From: JASLBX01 sp035762665
Lineage (GTDB): Bacteria > Actinomycetota > Actinomycetes > Jiangellales > Jiangellaceae
DNA length: 64,000 nt
NCBI GenBank assembly: GCA_035762665.1
Contig: DASTNZ010000040.1
Coordinates: forward strand, 48,940-112,939
Reading direction: 5' to 3'
Below the pieces are notes generated by a model. It worked only from the letters and a program-made list of their open reading frames with translations, had not been told where the DNA came from and made no database searches. This document shows, in pieces, positions 1 through 8,800 of the stretch. Numbering within the stretch: the stretch's first letter is position 1; the number at the start of each line of letters is the position of its first letter. The position numbers and the translations under genes were made by a program.

Positions 1-292
1 TTGCAGCCTGCGGGTCGGCGCGGGCATCGATCAGCACGTAGGTGCCCGATCGCTGCGCCGCCGTGACGCACAATCCCGGCAGGGCCGAGGCAGATGTGAG
101 CTGCAGGCCGAACCGGCCTTTGAACCAGACTTGTTCGTCGCCGACGAAGCTCACCGCAGCAAGCGGGGTGTCGAAGATGCGCGCGGCAAGCCGGGAGACA
201 CGATCCAACGCCGTGTCAGGCCCACTGTGGAGGGCGAGGGCGCGTCGGACGGCGTCGAGGCGGTCGGCCTCGCGAATCCGGTCAGTGGTCAC
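1..292 (-). CDS. GAF-domain protein (3' end outside window)
   Basis: Reading leftward from a GTG at 292, 97 codons stay open to the window edge. The RBS GGGGAGGAGG lies just upstream and fixes the start. The product reads like the N-terminus of a GAF sensor: a helical lead-in, then FDTPLAAVSFVGDEQVWFKG, the usual opening strand-turn of GAF domains found in actinobacterial sensor kinases, phosphatases and diguanylate cyclases. The output domain, if any, lies outside the window, so its partner and ligand cannot be stated. The family assignment rests on pattern recognition of one domain start. Confidence 0.72.
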   Translation of the reverse strand, partial: MTTDRIREADRLDAVRRALALHSGPDTALDRVSRLAARIFDTPLAAVSFVGDEQVWFKGRFGLQLTSASALPGLCVTAAQRSGTYVLIDARADPQAA

Positions 293-388
293 GGGCCTCC
301 TCCCCTTCCCTCACGCCGTGCGAACCCGATCCTAGCCCCGCATGCGCCGAAAGGACCGGGTGAGCGCGGAGTCGATCACGATGCGGCC

Positions 389-640
389 CTACGCCTGAGA
401 TAAGATCTGGCCGCCCGAGGTGAGCACGTCGATCTGGCGCCGGTGACGTCAAACGGTATGACGCGTTTTCGACCGGTCGATGCGGGCGATATCACTGCGG
501 CAGGGCAGGGGCGCGGGCACCGGCCGGCATGATTTCGTCGGTCGACATGTTGTCGCTCGACTTGAGCACCGTCGTCGCCGTGAGGGGGTCCGACACCGGG
601 TCCAAATCCGGCAGGGAGCCGACGCTCGGCCCCCGGTGGC
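389..640 (-). pseudogene. Aconitase C-terminal remnant
   Basis: On the minus strand, 638-513 encodes a stretch with DNMSTDEIMPAGAR, which matches the start of the aconitase swivel domain. The frame then shifts and continues as LPCRSDIARID, like the LPxRSNI segment that normally follows. A few codons later comes RRQIDVLTSGGQI near a stop at 389-391, which resembles the aconitase C-terminus. Most of the roughly 200-residue swivel domain between them is absent, and so is the whole catalytic core. This is a decayed fragment, recognised by eye only. Confidence 0.5.
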
Positions 641-735
641 TCAAGCATTGCGGTGTTAACGCTGGTCGTCTCGGGGAGTGCTGCACGTACCCGTGATCGC
701 CTGCTCCACACCACGACCCGGACGTTTCGGCAGGT

Positions 736-1707
736 ATGCAACGGGCATCCGCAGGCGTGGATGAGCTGGACGTTATCGACGCCTATTGGCGGGCCGCGGA
801 CTGCCTATCGGCTGGACCGATCTACCTGCTGGGCAACCCGCTGCTGCGCGAGCCGCTGGCTGCATACCACATCAAGCCGCGGTTGCTTAGTCACTGGGGG
901 ACGTGCCCGGGGCTGAACCTCATCTACGCGCACCTGAATCGGCTCATCCGTTCTCACGACCAGTTCACGGTCTTCATCGGCGGGCTGGGCCACAGTGGAT
1001 CCGCGATGGTCGCCAACGCCTATCTGAAAGGAACGTTCAGCGAGGTCTATCCGCAGGTTGAACAAAGCGAGGACGGATTGCGGGAGTTGATGCACCGCTT
1101 CTCGTTTCCCGGCGGGATCGCGAACCATGTCGGTCCCGAAGTGCCCGGGTCGATCCACGAAGGCGGCGAGTCAGGTTATGCGCTCGCTTACGCCTATGGC
1201 GCCGCACTCGACAATCCCGATCTGCTGGTCTGCTGTGTGATCGGGGACGGAGAGGTGCCGGGAGACCAGGACATGGCCGTGGACGGCCGCGTCATGGAGA
1301 TCCTTTCCGAGCATCTGTGCCAAGGCTGGCTGGAGGGTTACCTACTGACGGGACGGCACGGGGTGTTCAATAGTTATGAGGCTTTCGTGCACATCATCGA
1401 CTCGATGCTCAATCAGCGTGCCAAGTGGCTCAAGCTCTCCCGGGAGCTGCCGTGGCGCGAGCCGATTGCGTCCCTGAATTACCTGCTGTCTTCGCATCTG
1501 TGGCGGCTGCGTAGTCGGCACCGGGTCAACGGCGTCGTCGCCGCGAAGAACGACGTTCCCGTTTGGCTGTCACCTGACGAGGCGATCGACCATCTCGGCA
1601 TCGGTGCCTGGGAATGGGCCGGCACCGAACTCGCAGTGGAGCACACCCGCGAGTACGGCGATGACGTGCCAGAGATCCGCGACTGGACGTGGGCGGCGGC
1701 CCGATGA
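736..1707 (+). pseudogene. Phosphoketolase with large internal deletions
   Basis: Full-length Xfp enzymes (xylulose-5-P/fructose-6-P phosphoketolase, TPP-dependent) have about 800 residues; this frame has 323. The N-terminus is recognisable (YWRAADCLSAGPIYLLGNPL, HIKPRLLSHWGTCPGLN), as is the TPP-site start GDGE. After GDGE the frame jumps directly to DGRVMEILSEHLCQGWLEGY, losing about 240 residues. It jumps again at SSHLWRLRSRHRVN and a third time at AWEWAGTE, to reach the family C-terminus YGDDVPEIRDWTW. All three joins keep frame. The ETGP part of the cofactor site and most of the PYR and C-terminal domains are gone, so activity is very unlikely. It overlaps the next gene by ATGA. Confidence 0.85.
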
Positions 1708-2471
1708 CGTACCGAGCAACGTCCGGACTGAGCCGCAAGCGGCTCACCCAACTCGACCTGAACCGGCTCGACGCGATCATCTTTGACATCGACGGTGTCC
1801 TGACCGACACGGCCACTGTGCACGCCGCCGCCTGGGAGAAGGTATTCGACGAGTTCCTCCGCGATCGGTTCGGAGATGACGTCGAGCCGTTCGACGCCGG
1901 CGCAGAGTACCGGCGGTACGTCGACGGCAAACCCAGGCTTGAAGGCGCCCAGAGCTTCCTCGAGGCGCGTGGCCTGCTGCAGGTGGTCCACCGGGACGAG
2001 ATAGAGGAGCTGGCAGCCCGCAAGGAAGCCGCCTTCACCGAGGAGATCGAGCGCAACGGCGTCCAGCCGTACCCCACCACGGCGGCGGTCGTAAGCTCGC
2101 TGCGCGACAAGGGAGCCCGGACCGCTGCCGTCTCCGCCAGCCAGCAGGGCCGGCTCGTGCTGGACACCGCCGGCCTGCTGGATCTGTTCGACGTGGTCGT
2201 TGACGGGGTGGTGGCCAAGCGGCTGCTCCTACCAGGCACGCCGGATCCAGCCCTGTTTCACGAGGCTGCGTATCGTCTGGGTGTTCCTGCGCGGCGCGCG
2301 GCGATCGTCGAGGATGCCTTGTCGGGGATCGAGGCCGGCCGGCGCGGCATCTTCGGATTCGTCGTCGGCGTAGAACGCTCCGGAGAGCAGGCGCGTCGGG
2401 ACGAGATGCGGCGCCGGGGTGCTGACATGGTGATAGGGGACCTTGCGGAGCTCGAGGTAACTCAGAGGTGA
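1704..2471 (+). CDS. HAD-family beta-phosphoglucomutase-like hydrolase
   Basis: A 255-residue HAD enzyme of the type paired with GH65 phosphorylases. It would turn beta-glucose 1-phosphate into glucose 6-phosphate. Motif I is FDIDGVLTD (D28 nucleophile, D30 acid/base) and motif IV is EDALSGIEAG. In motif III the lysine of the usual KPxPD is replaced: the sequence reads PGTPDPALF, so catalysis may be altered. The ATG at 1704 overlaps the preceding stop (ATGA) and was preferred to an in-frame GTG at 1689. The GH65 gene follows after 6 bp, with its RBS inside this gene's stop region. The role in disaccharide phosphorolysis is inferred from the pairing. Confidence 0.82.
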   Translation: MTYRATSGLSRKRLTQLDLNRLDAIIFDIDGVLTDTATVHAAAWEKVFDEFLRDRFGDDVEPFDAGAEYRRYVDGKPRLEGAQSFLEARGLLQVVHRDEIEELAARKEAAFTEEIERNGVQPYPTTAAVVSSLRDKGARTAAVSASQQGRLVLDTAGLLDLFDVVVDGVVAKRLLLPGTPDPALFHEAAYRLGVPARRAAIVEDALSGIEAGRRGIFGFVVGVERSGEQARRDEMRRRGADMVIGDLAELEVTQR

Positions 2472-2477
2472 GCGTCG

Positions 2478-4904
2478 ATGGGCGAATGGCACTTCGTCGT
2501 GGACGGCTTCGACCCTGACGTCGAGGGGTGGCGCGAGGCGCTGTTCACCCTGGCCAACGGGTACCAGGCCGTGAGGGGTGCCGCGCCCGAGTCCAAGGCG
2601 GACGGCGTTCATTACCCGGGAACATACCTGGCCGGGTGCTACAACCGGCTGGAGTCCCTTGTGGATGGGCACACCGTGCAGAACGAGGACCTGGTCAACG
2701 TGCCGAACTGGCTGCCGCTTCGGTTTCGGATCGAGGACGGCGACTGGTTCGAGCCCGCGACCGCGGACCTGCTCGATTACCGCCAGGAATTGGACATGCA
2801 AGGCGGTGTGCTGACCCGGCGGATCAAATTCCGTGACGCCGGCCGGATTCTCGCCGTCACCCAGCGCCGCCTGGTATCCATGGCGGACCCGCATGTGGCC
2901 AGCTTGCAGACGACGTTCGAGGCCGAGGGTTGGAACGGGCGGCTGACCGTGCAGGCCGCGCTCGACGGTCTGGTGGCCAACACCGGTGTTTCTAGGTACG
3001 GCAGCCTGGAGAACCGCCACCTCGTGCCGCTCGTGGAGGGGCACGACGGCGACGTGTTATGGCTCCAGGTCGAGACGCTCACGTCGAAGATCCGGATCGC
3101 GGAGGCGGCGGCGATCACGGTGGACGCTGGTCGTGCGGAGGTGCCGCGCACACTCGATCAACGAGGCGGGTGGGTCGCCGCCGAACTCGACATCGAGCTA
3201 ACGGCCGGACAGCCGCGCACCGTGGACAAGACCGTCGCGATCTTCACCTCCCGCGACGTCGCCATCGAGGAGAGCCTGCTGGCCGCGCGGGCTCACGTGC
3301 GCCGAGCGGGCACCTTCGACCAGCTTGAGACGCGCCACCGCCGGGCCTGGCGGCGACTGTGGGAAGCCTGCCAGATCACGGTGGGCGGCGAATCGCAGCC
3401 CACCCTCAACCTGCACCTGTTCCACATCCTGCAGACCGTCTCGGAGCACACCGTCGAACTCGACGTAGCCATCCCCGCGCGTGGCCTGCACGGGGAGGCT
3501 TACCGGGGGCACATCTTCTGGGACGAGTTGTTCGTGTTGCCCCTGATCTACTTGCGGTTGCCCGAGGTGGCTCGCAGCCTCCTGCTCTATCGCTGGCGCC
3601 GGCTGCCCGCGGCCCGGTCGGCGGCCAGCGAGGGCGGCTACCGCGGGGCAATGTACCCGTGGCAGAGCGGCAGCGATGGCCGCGAAGAGACACAGCAGTG
3701 GCACCTCAACCCACAGTCCGGCCGCTGGCTTCCGGACAACTCAGAACGCCAGCGGCACGTGGGCAGCGCGGTCGCGTACAACGTCTGGAAGTACTACGAG
3801 GCCACCGGTGACCTGGAGTTCCTCAACAAGTACGGCGCCGAGATGCTGCTGGAGATCGCCCGGTTCTGGGCCAGCATCGCCGAATACGACGAAGCGGCCG
3901 ACCGGTACGACATCCGGGGGGTCATGGGGCCGGACGAGTACCACGACGCGTACCCGAACCGCGACGAGCCTGGCATCGACAACAACGCCTACACGAATGT
4001 CATGGCTGCGTGGGTCATCCGCCGTGCGCTGGATGCTCTGGAACTGCTGCCTGAGAGCCGCCGGAGCGCGCTATGCGATTTCGTCGAGTTCAACGACGGC
4101 GAGTTCGACCGGATGCGGTCGGTGTGCGACCGGTTGCGCGTTGTCTTCACCCCGGACGGTGTGATCGATCAGTTCGAGGGTTACCACGAGCTTTCCGAGC
4201 TGGACTGGAATAAGTACCGCGAAACCTACGGTGACATCCACCGGATGGACCGGATCCTGGAATCCGAGGGTGACTCGACGAACCGTTACCAGGTATCGAA
4301 GCAAGCCGATGTGCTCATGTTGTGGTTCCTGTTCGGTGAACGGGAACTGCAGAGCATGCTGGCGAGCCTGGGTTATGAGGTCGACTCCGAGACGCTGGCC
4401 CGCACCGTGCGCTACTACCTCGACCGCACCTCTCACGGCTCCACGTTGAGCGCTGTCGTACACGCCTGGGTCCTGGCCGGCGCCGATCCGCAGACGGCTT
4501 GGCAATTCTTCCAACGGGCGCTGGCCAGCGACATCCAGGACATCCAGGGCGGGACGACGGCCGAAGGCATCCATCTCGGCGCCATGGCCGGCACGGTGGA
4601 TCTGGTCCAGCGCTGCTATACGGGCCTCGCGATCCGGGACGGCGTCTTGCACCTGAACCCCGCCCTCCCGCCGGAGCTGCCGGAGTTGGGAATGGGGATG
4701 CAGTTCCGTGGCCACGAAGGCATAACGGTGGGCTGCACGCACGACCGGGTGCAGGTGTCGCTCCCTCACTCGGACCTGCCGCCAATCGAAGTAGCGGTGG
4801 GCGATCGCCGGCGCACGCTCCACGGCGGCGAGACGTGGGACGTAGCCATCGAGACGAGCGTGCCAGAACAGGTTGCCAGCGCCGTGCGATCCAAGGTGGG
4901 GTAG
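2478..4904 (+). CDS. GH65 disaccharide phosphorylase (trehalose/maltose/kojibiose type)
   Basis: An 808-residue protein of full GH65 length. It has the N-terminal beta-sandwich, the (alpha/alpha)6 barrel with GHIFWDELFVLPL and MYPWQSGSDGREETQ, and the catalytic-acid motif RGVMGPDEYH with E487. The phosphate-site region DRTSHGSTLS is also present. The family cleaves alpha-linked glucose disaccharides with phosphate, inverting to beta-glucose 1-phosphate; the adjacent HAD enzyme is the natural next step. Which disaccharide is used cannot be read from the sequence, although actinomycete pairs like this often act on trehalose or maltose. The start at 2478 has a GAGGTGAG RBS overlapping the upstream stop. 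It looks intact. Confidence 0.9.
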   Translation: MGEWHFVVDGFDPDVEGWREALFTLANGYQAVRGAAPESKADGVHYPGTYLAGCYNRLESLVDGHTVQNEDLVNVPNWLPLRFRIEDGDWFEPATADLLDYRQELDMQGGVLTRRIKFRDAGRILAVTQRRLVSMADPHVASLQTTFEAEGWNGRLTVQAALDGLVANTGVSRYGSLENRHLVPLVEGHDGDVLWLQVETLTSKIRIAEAAAITVDAGRAEVPRTLDQRGGWVAAELDIELTAGQPRTVDKTVAIFTSRDVAIEESLLAARAHVRRAGTFDQLETRHRRAWRRLWEACQITVGGESQPTLNLHLFHILQTVSEHTVELDVAIPARGLHGEAYRGHIFWDELFVLPLIYLRLPEVARSLLLYRWRRLPAARSAASEGGYRGAMYPWQSGSDGREETQQWHLNPQSGRWLPDNSERQRHVGSAVAYNVWKYYEATGDLEFLNKYGAEMLLEIARFWASIAEYDEAADRYDIRGVMGPDEYHDAYPNRDEPGIDNNAYTNVMAAWVIRRALDALELLPESRRSALCDFVEFNDGEFDRMRSVCDRLRVVFTPDGVIDQFEGYHELSELDWNKYRETYGDIHRMDRILESEGDSTNRYQVSKQADVLMLWFLFGERELQSMLASLGYEVDSETLARTVRYYLDRTSHGSTLSAVVHAWVLAGADPQTAWQFFQRALASDIQDIQGGTTAEGIHLGAMAGTVDLVQRCYTGLAIRDGVLHLNPALPPELPELGMGMQFRGHEGITVGCTHDRVQVSLPHSDLPPIEVAVGDRRRTLHGGETWDVAIETSVPEQVASAVRSKVG

Positions 4905-4923
4905 GCGGCTGCGGAGGGACTCG

Positions 4924-5541
4924 ATGGTGGCTCGGCTGATCCGCTGCACTCTCCTGGGTGTCGGCGCGATGCGCTCGCCGCTCTACCGCCCGTCCGGGCT
5001 CCTGGTGGCGTACGGCCGACGGCGGCTGTACCTGGACGGTGGCCCGGGCGCCGAGCCGCCGGCCGAGACCAAGGCCTGGTTGCTCACCGACGATCAGGCC
5101 GAATTGAGCGGGCCCATCCGCCGGATGGCGGCCGGCGCGGGTATCGAACGGCCGGCCGTGAGGCGGCTCGACGTCGACGGGTTGTGGGTGCAGCCCAAGC
5201 CGGTGGAGCACACCAACCATCCGGCCTATGGCTACCTGCTCGAAGCAGGGGAGCGGCGGGTCGTGTGGGCGCCCGAGTTCTGGACGTTCCCGAACTGGGC
5301 CGACGACGCCGACCTGATGTTCGCGGACGCGGCCGGTTGGAACCGCCCGATCCGTTTTCGTGGTGGAATCGGCGGCCATGCTTGCGTGCTGGACATCTCA
5401 GCCACCGCGCGCAAGCGAGGCGTGCGGCGACTGGTCTTCGCGCACATAGGCCGACCCAGTATTAGGGCCCGTGACGCCGGCGAGCGTCCACCTTTTGGCG
5501 AATGGGGTGTCGAAGGCCGCACATACGTGGTGCGATCTTGA
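4924..5541 (+). CDS. MBL-fold-like protein
   Basis: A 205-residue protein read from the ATG at 4924, which has a good RBS (GCGGAGGG); an in-frame GTG at 4873 inside the GH65 gene was rejected. It has the strand-rich start YRPSGLLVAYGRRRLYLDGG, then VEHTNHPAYGYLLEAGERRVVWAPEF and the late FAHIGRPSI, in the order seen in metallo-beta-lactamase-fold proteins. The canonical HxHxDH zinc motif is missing, so it is either a divergent or a non-catalytic member. It is the last gene of the GH65 run. No function can be assigned. Confidence 0.65.
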   Translation: MVARLIRCTLLGVGAMRSPLYRPSGLLVAYGRRRLYLDGGPGAEPPAETKAWLLTDDQAELSGPIRRMAAGAGIERPAVRRLDVDGLWVQPKPVEHTNHPAYGYLLEAGERRVVWAPEFWTFPNWADDADLMFADAAGWNRPIRFRGGIGGHACVLDISATARKRGVRRLVFAHIGRPSIRARDAGERPPFGEWGVEGRTYVVRS

Positions 5542-5542
5542 G

Positions 5543-5575
5543 GACAATCCACACCGTCGTACGCTGTGGATTGTC
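5543..5575. terminator. Bidirectional hairpin terminator
   Basis: A perfect 11-bp inverted repeat (GACAATCCACA / TGTGGATTGTC) with an 11-nt loop lies just after the MBL-like stop, facing the convergent STAS gene. There is no T tract. Confidence 0.7.
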
Positions 5576-5619
5576 TCCAGATCGGATTAAACGGTCGCGA
5601 GCCGAGCACGCCGCGAGAG

Positions 5620-6027
5620 TCAGCCAGCCTGCCCGGCCGCGTCCGAGGCCCCGGCCGCCTGGAGCGCTCCGGCCAGCGCCTCGTGATGATCGAGGTGTCG
5701 GTCCAGTTGGGTGAGTTCGAGGAGGCGTTGAACGGTGCCGGACGCGCCGGCCAGGTGCAGGCCGGTGCCGGCGGCGGCAGCGCGCCGGTGACCGACGATG
5801 AACGCGGTCAGACCGGTCGAATCGATGAACGTTACTTCGGACAGGTCGACCACCACGTGCCCCTGCTCGACGAGCAGGCTGAGCTGGTCCTGCAACCGGG
5901 CCGCGTTCGACAGGTCGATCTCGCCGGTGAGCCGAACGACAGCCGGTCCGTGCGCATTCTGCACGCGAATCTGCAGCTTGGCCGGTTCGGCATCCTCGAC
6001 GGGGTCAATCTCGGGCAGCTCGGTCAT
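5620..6027 (-). CDS. STAS-domain anti-sigma-factor antagonist
   Basis: A 135-residue single STAS domain. The fold signature VVRLTGEIDLSNAARLQ is followed by VVDLSEVTFIDSTGLTAF, whose DSTG serine is the usual phosphorylation switch of SpoIIAA/RsbV-type antagonists. The family binds an anti-sigma kinase and frees a sigma factor when unphosphorylated. A close paralogue lies at 51070-51432. No cognate RsbW-type kinase is beside it. Acidic residues extend the N-terminus (TELPEIDPVEDAEP). The start ATG has a GGAGTGA-like RBS. Confidence 0.88.
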   Translation of the reverse strand: MTELPEIDPVEDAEPAKLQIRVQNAHGPAVVRLTGEIDLSNAARLQDQLSLLVEQGHVVVDLSEVTFIDSTGLTAFIVGHRRAAAAGTGLHLAGASGTVQRLLELTQLDRHLDHHEALAGALQAAGASDAAGQAG

Positions 6028-6129
6028 AGATCACTCCAGGTGGTTCGCATCGCATTTGTAACACGGGTAGAACAGTCTGTCTAGGTAACCTGAAGGCCTG
6101 GCATAGTCACCGACTCGGGGTACGTGATC

Positions 6130-6401
6130 ATGGCCGAAATCGGCCTTGAGCCTCGTGAGCGCATCCTCAACTCCGCCTACGAACTGTTCGCTACGCGTGG
6201 CGTCCGCGACGTCGGCATCGATGAGGTGACCCGCCCTCAAGGGTCGCAATGGCGACCTTGTACAAGTACGTCGGTTCCAAGGACGACCTGGTGTTGGCCT
6301 TCCTCGAGATTCGCGAGCAGCGGTGGACGGGAGGGCGATTCGGGAGCAGGCGCTTGGCGAAGCCGATGGCGCAAGCCCTCATTGAGCGGCACCGACTCTG
6401 A
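6130..6401 (+). pseudogene. TetR-family regulator, frameshifted and truncated
   Basis: The frame from ATG 6130 encodes a TetR N-terminus (RERILNSAYELFATRGVRDVGIDEVTR). Near 6235-6243 the homology moves to another frame, which continues VAMATLYKYVGSKDDLVLAFLEI, the recognition-helix end and following helix, up to a stop at 6399-6401. The whole ligand-binding domain (about 120 residues) is missing. This is a dead regulator. Confidence 0.8.
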
Positions 6402-6514
6402 CCTGCGCTGACCTCATGGGAGGTTCGAACGCGGTGGGCGCACCGCGTTTTTCCCGGATCGCCGCGGGTACCGCCGTCAGGAACACACAAAGTTGTGATT
6501 GAGAGGAGCCTGCG

Positions 6515-6988
6515 ATGGCTACGACCGAAAAGTCCGTCGATGTGAACGTCCCTGTTCGCACTGCATACAACCAGTGGACGCAGTTCGAGGAGTTCCCCAG
6601 GTTCATGAACGACGTGGAGTCGGTCAAGCAGCTGGACGACACTCACCTGCATTGGCGGGTCAAGATCGCCGGTGTGGAGCGAGAGTTCGACGCCGAGATC
6701 ACCGAGCAGCAGCCTGACGAACGCATCGCCTGGCGCACGACCAGCGGGGTCGGCCACGCTGGCGTGGTCACGTTTCACAAGCTGGAAGACGCCAAGACCA
6801 GGGTTATGTTCCAGCTCGAGATGTCGCCGGAGAACTTCACGGAGAAGGTCGCCGACAAGGCCGGCATCGTTTCTATGGCGGCTGAACGCGACATGAAGAA
6901 CTTCAAGGAGTACATCGAGTCGCGGGGCACCGAGACCGGCGCCTGGCGCGGGGAGCTTCCGGACCAGGGCGGCCCCAGCATGCGCTAG
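6515..6988 (+). CDS. SRPBCC-family protein (cyclase/dehydrase type)
   Basis: A 157-residue SRPBCC/START-like protein. VPVRTAYNQWTQFEEFPRFM is the typical first helix and strand, followed by the alternating strands WRVKIAGVEREFDAEITEQ and ERIAWRTTSG and a long C-terminal helix. The fold holds hydrophobic ligands in a deep pocket; this cyclase/dehydrase branch is common in actinobacteria, but its ligand is unknown. The start has a GAGAGGAG RBS. The last about 18 residues (TGAWRGELPDQGGPSMR) look unstructured. The gene is monocistronic and ends in a strong terminator. The same domain ends the protein at 20260-21336. Confidence 0.85.
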   Translation: MATTEKSVDVNVPVRTAYNQWTQFEEFPRFMNDVESVKQLDDTHLHWRVKIAGVEREFDAEITEQQPDERIAWRTTSGVGHAGVVTFHKLEDAKTRVMFQLEMSPENFTEKVADKAGIVSMAAERDMKNFKEYIESRGTETGAWRGELPDQGGPSMR

Positions 6989-7001
6989 GTAAACCCAGTC
7001 G

Positions 7002-7048
7002 GCCCACCCGATCGCCTCCGTAAGGCCCACCCCGGCGGTCGGGTGGGC
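7002..7048 (+). terminator. Hairpin terminator after the SRPBCC gene
   Basis: Arms GCCCACCCGATCGCC (7002-7016) and GGCGGTCGGGTGGGC (7034-7048) pair over 15 positions with one G-U-type mismatch. Confidence 0.75.
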
Positions 7049-7147
7049 TACCCATGTCAAAAACCAAAAGCGTTACTTCAAGCTCGAACGATAGAAGCGC
7101 TTGTTGTAGAGCGTGTATAGAGCCGACGCAGGGGTAAGCCGGGCCTC

Positions 7148-8800
7148 ATGCGCGTCCTAGGTATCAATGCGATCTTCCACGATCCGTCCGCTGCCCTGGT
7201 CATTGACGGACACACCATTGCGGCTGCCGAGGAGGAGCGCTTCAGCCGGCGCAAGCATGGCAAACGCCCCGTCCCATTCGCCGCCTGGGAGCTGCCCGAA
7301 CTGGCCATGCGCTGGTGCTTAGAGAAGGCGGGCATGACCGTGGCCGACATCGACGCGGTCGGTTACTCCTTCGATCCGGCGCTCAGCAAACCGGCCGACG
7401 AGCTCGGTATCGCCGATGCCTGGGATCACCTGCGCGTCATGTATGCCGAGCGGGCGCCGTACTTCCTTGCAGCATCCCTCCCGAGCCTCGATCCGGAGAA
7501 GGTCCATTTCGTCCCGCACCACGTGGCACACGCCGCCTCGGCGGCGCTGGCCAGCCCGCACCGGAACAGCAGCGTGCTCGTTCTCGACGGTCGTGGTGAG
7601 CGGGCATCCCACCTGGCTGGGCGGTACACCGGCCGCCGGCTCGAACTGCTGGCCGGCCAGGAGCTACCACACTCTCTGGGGCTGCTATACGAGTCGCTCA
7701 CCGAGTACCTCGGGTTCATGCGGTCCAGTGACGAGTACAAGGTGATGGCCCTGGCCTCGTACGGTGCCCCCCGGTACCTCGCGGAGCTTCGCGAGCTTGT
7801 CTACGCCACTGGCGACGGTGGCTTCGTCGCCGAGATCCCGGATTGGGACAGGTGGGCACCGCGGCGGACCGGCGAAGACTGGACCAGCGACCATGCCGAC
7901 TTGGCGGCGTCCGTCCAGGAACGGCTGGAGGAGGTGCTGGTAGACCTAGCCCGCTGGTTGCACGCCCAGACCGGCGACCGGGTGCTGACCATGGCAGGGG
8001 GTACGGCGCTCAACTGCGTGGCGAACTCGCGGATCTGGCGCGAGACTCCGTTCGAGGAGGTATGGGTCCAGCCGGCGGCTGGTGACGCGGGGACCTCGCT
8101 TGGTGCCGCACTCCAGATCGGGGCGGACGTTGGGGTACCGCCGAACCCGATGACGTCCGCTGCGCTTGGCCGGTCATGGACCGACGACGAGCTGGCCGGC
8201 TGGCTGCGCCGAGCGGCGGTGCCGTTCACCACACCGCCCGACCTAGTGCAGCAGGTCGCCGAGGTCCTCGCCGGTAACGGCGTGGTGGCGTGGTTCGATG
8301 GGCGGAGTGAGTACGGCCCGCGAGCGCTCGGCCAACGGTCCTTACTCGCCAACCCGGCGGACCAGCACAACCAGGAGCGGCTCAACGCGGTCAAAGGGCG
8401 CGAGCAGTTCCGGCCACTCGCGCCGATGGTGCTCACCGACCGAGCCGCCGAGATCTTCTCCGGTGGTCCTCTGCCAAGCCCACACATGCTGTTCGTGCAC
8501 GACGTGCACCCCGACTGGACGGACCGCCTCCCCGCGGTCGTACACGTCGACGGCACGGCTCGGATCCAAACCGTCGATGATCGGACGCTTCCGCGGGTGG
8601 CCGCCTTGCTTCGCGCGTTCGAAGCCCGTACCGGCCTGCCGGTGCTGCTCAACACGAGCCTGAACACCGCCGGCCGACCCATCGTGGATGATCCGCGCGA
8701 CGCGCTGGAGCTGTTCGGTTCCACACCGGTCGACGCGCTGGTGTTAGGGCCGCACTTGGTGCGCCGGCAACACATGTACGCGACGGATGTGCCTCGATGA
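7148..8800 (+). CDS. Carbamoyltransferase (NodU/TobZ family)
   Basis: A 550-residue enzyme that would move a carbamoyl group from carbamoyl phosphate to a sugar hydroxyl, using ATP. The N-terminal Kae1-like domain starts VLGINAIFHDPSAALV and has the metal-binding HHVAHAASA. The C-terminal YrdC-like part has SEYGPRALGQRSLLANP and REQFRPLAPMVL. Its length is typical. It is the first gene of a nine-gene run whose junctions all overlap, so it most likely decorates the sugar chain made by the downstream glycosyltransferases. The acceptor is unknown. The start ATG has only a weak RBS; the promoter should lie in 7049-7147. Confidence 0.9.
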   Translation: MRVLGINAIFHDPSAALVIDGHTIAAAEEERFSRRKHGKRPVPFAAWELPELAMRWCLEKAGMTVADIDAVGYSFDPALSKPADELGIADAWDHLRVMYAERAPYFLAASLPSLDPEKVHFVPHHVAHAASAALASPHRNSSVLVLDGRGERASHLAGRYTGRRLELLAGQELPHSLGLLYESLTEYLGFMRSSDEYKVMALASYGAPRYLAELRELVYATGDGGFVAEIPDWDRWAPRRTGEDWTSDHADLAASVQERLEEVLVDLARWLHAQTGDRVLTMAGGTALNCVANSRIWRETPFEEVWVQPAAGDAGTSLGAALQIGADVGVPPNPMTSAALGRSWTDDELAGWLRRAAVPFTTPPDLVQQVAEVLAGNGVVAWFDGRSEYGPRALGQRSLLANPADQHNQERLNAVKGREQFRPLAPMVLTDRAAEIFSGGPLPSPHMLFVHDVHPDWTDRLPAVVHVDGTARIQTVDDRTLPRVAALLRAFEARTGLPVLLNTSLNTAGRPIVDDPRDALELFGSTPVDALVLGPHLVRRQHMYATDVPR

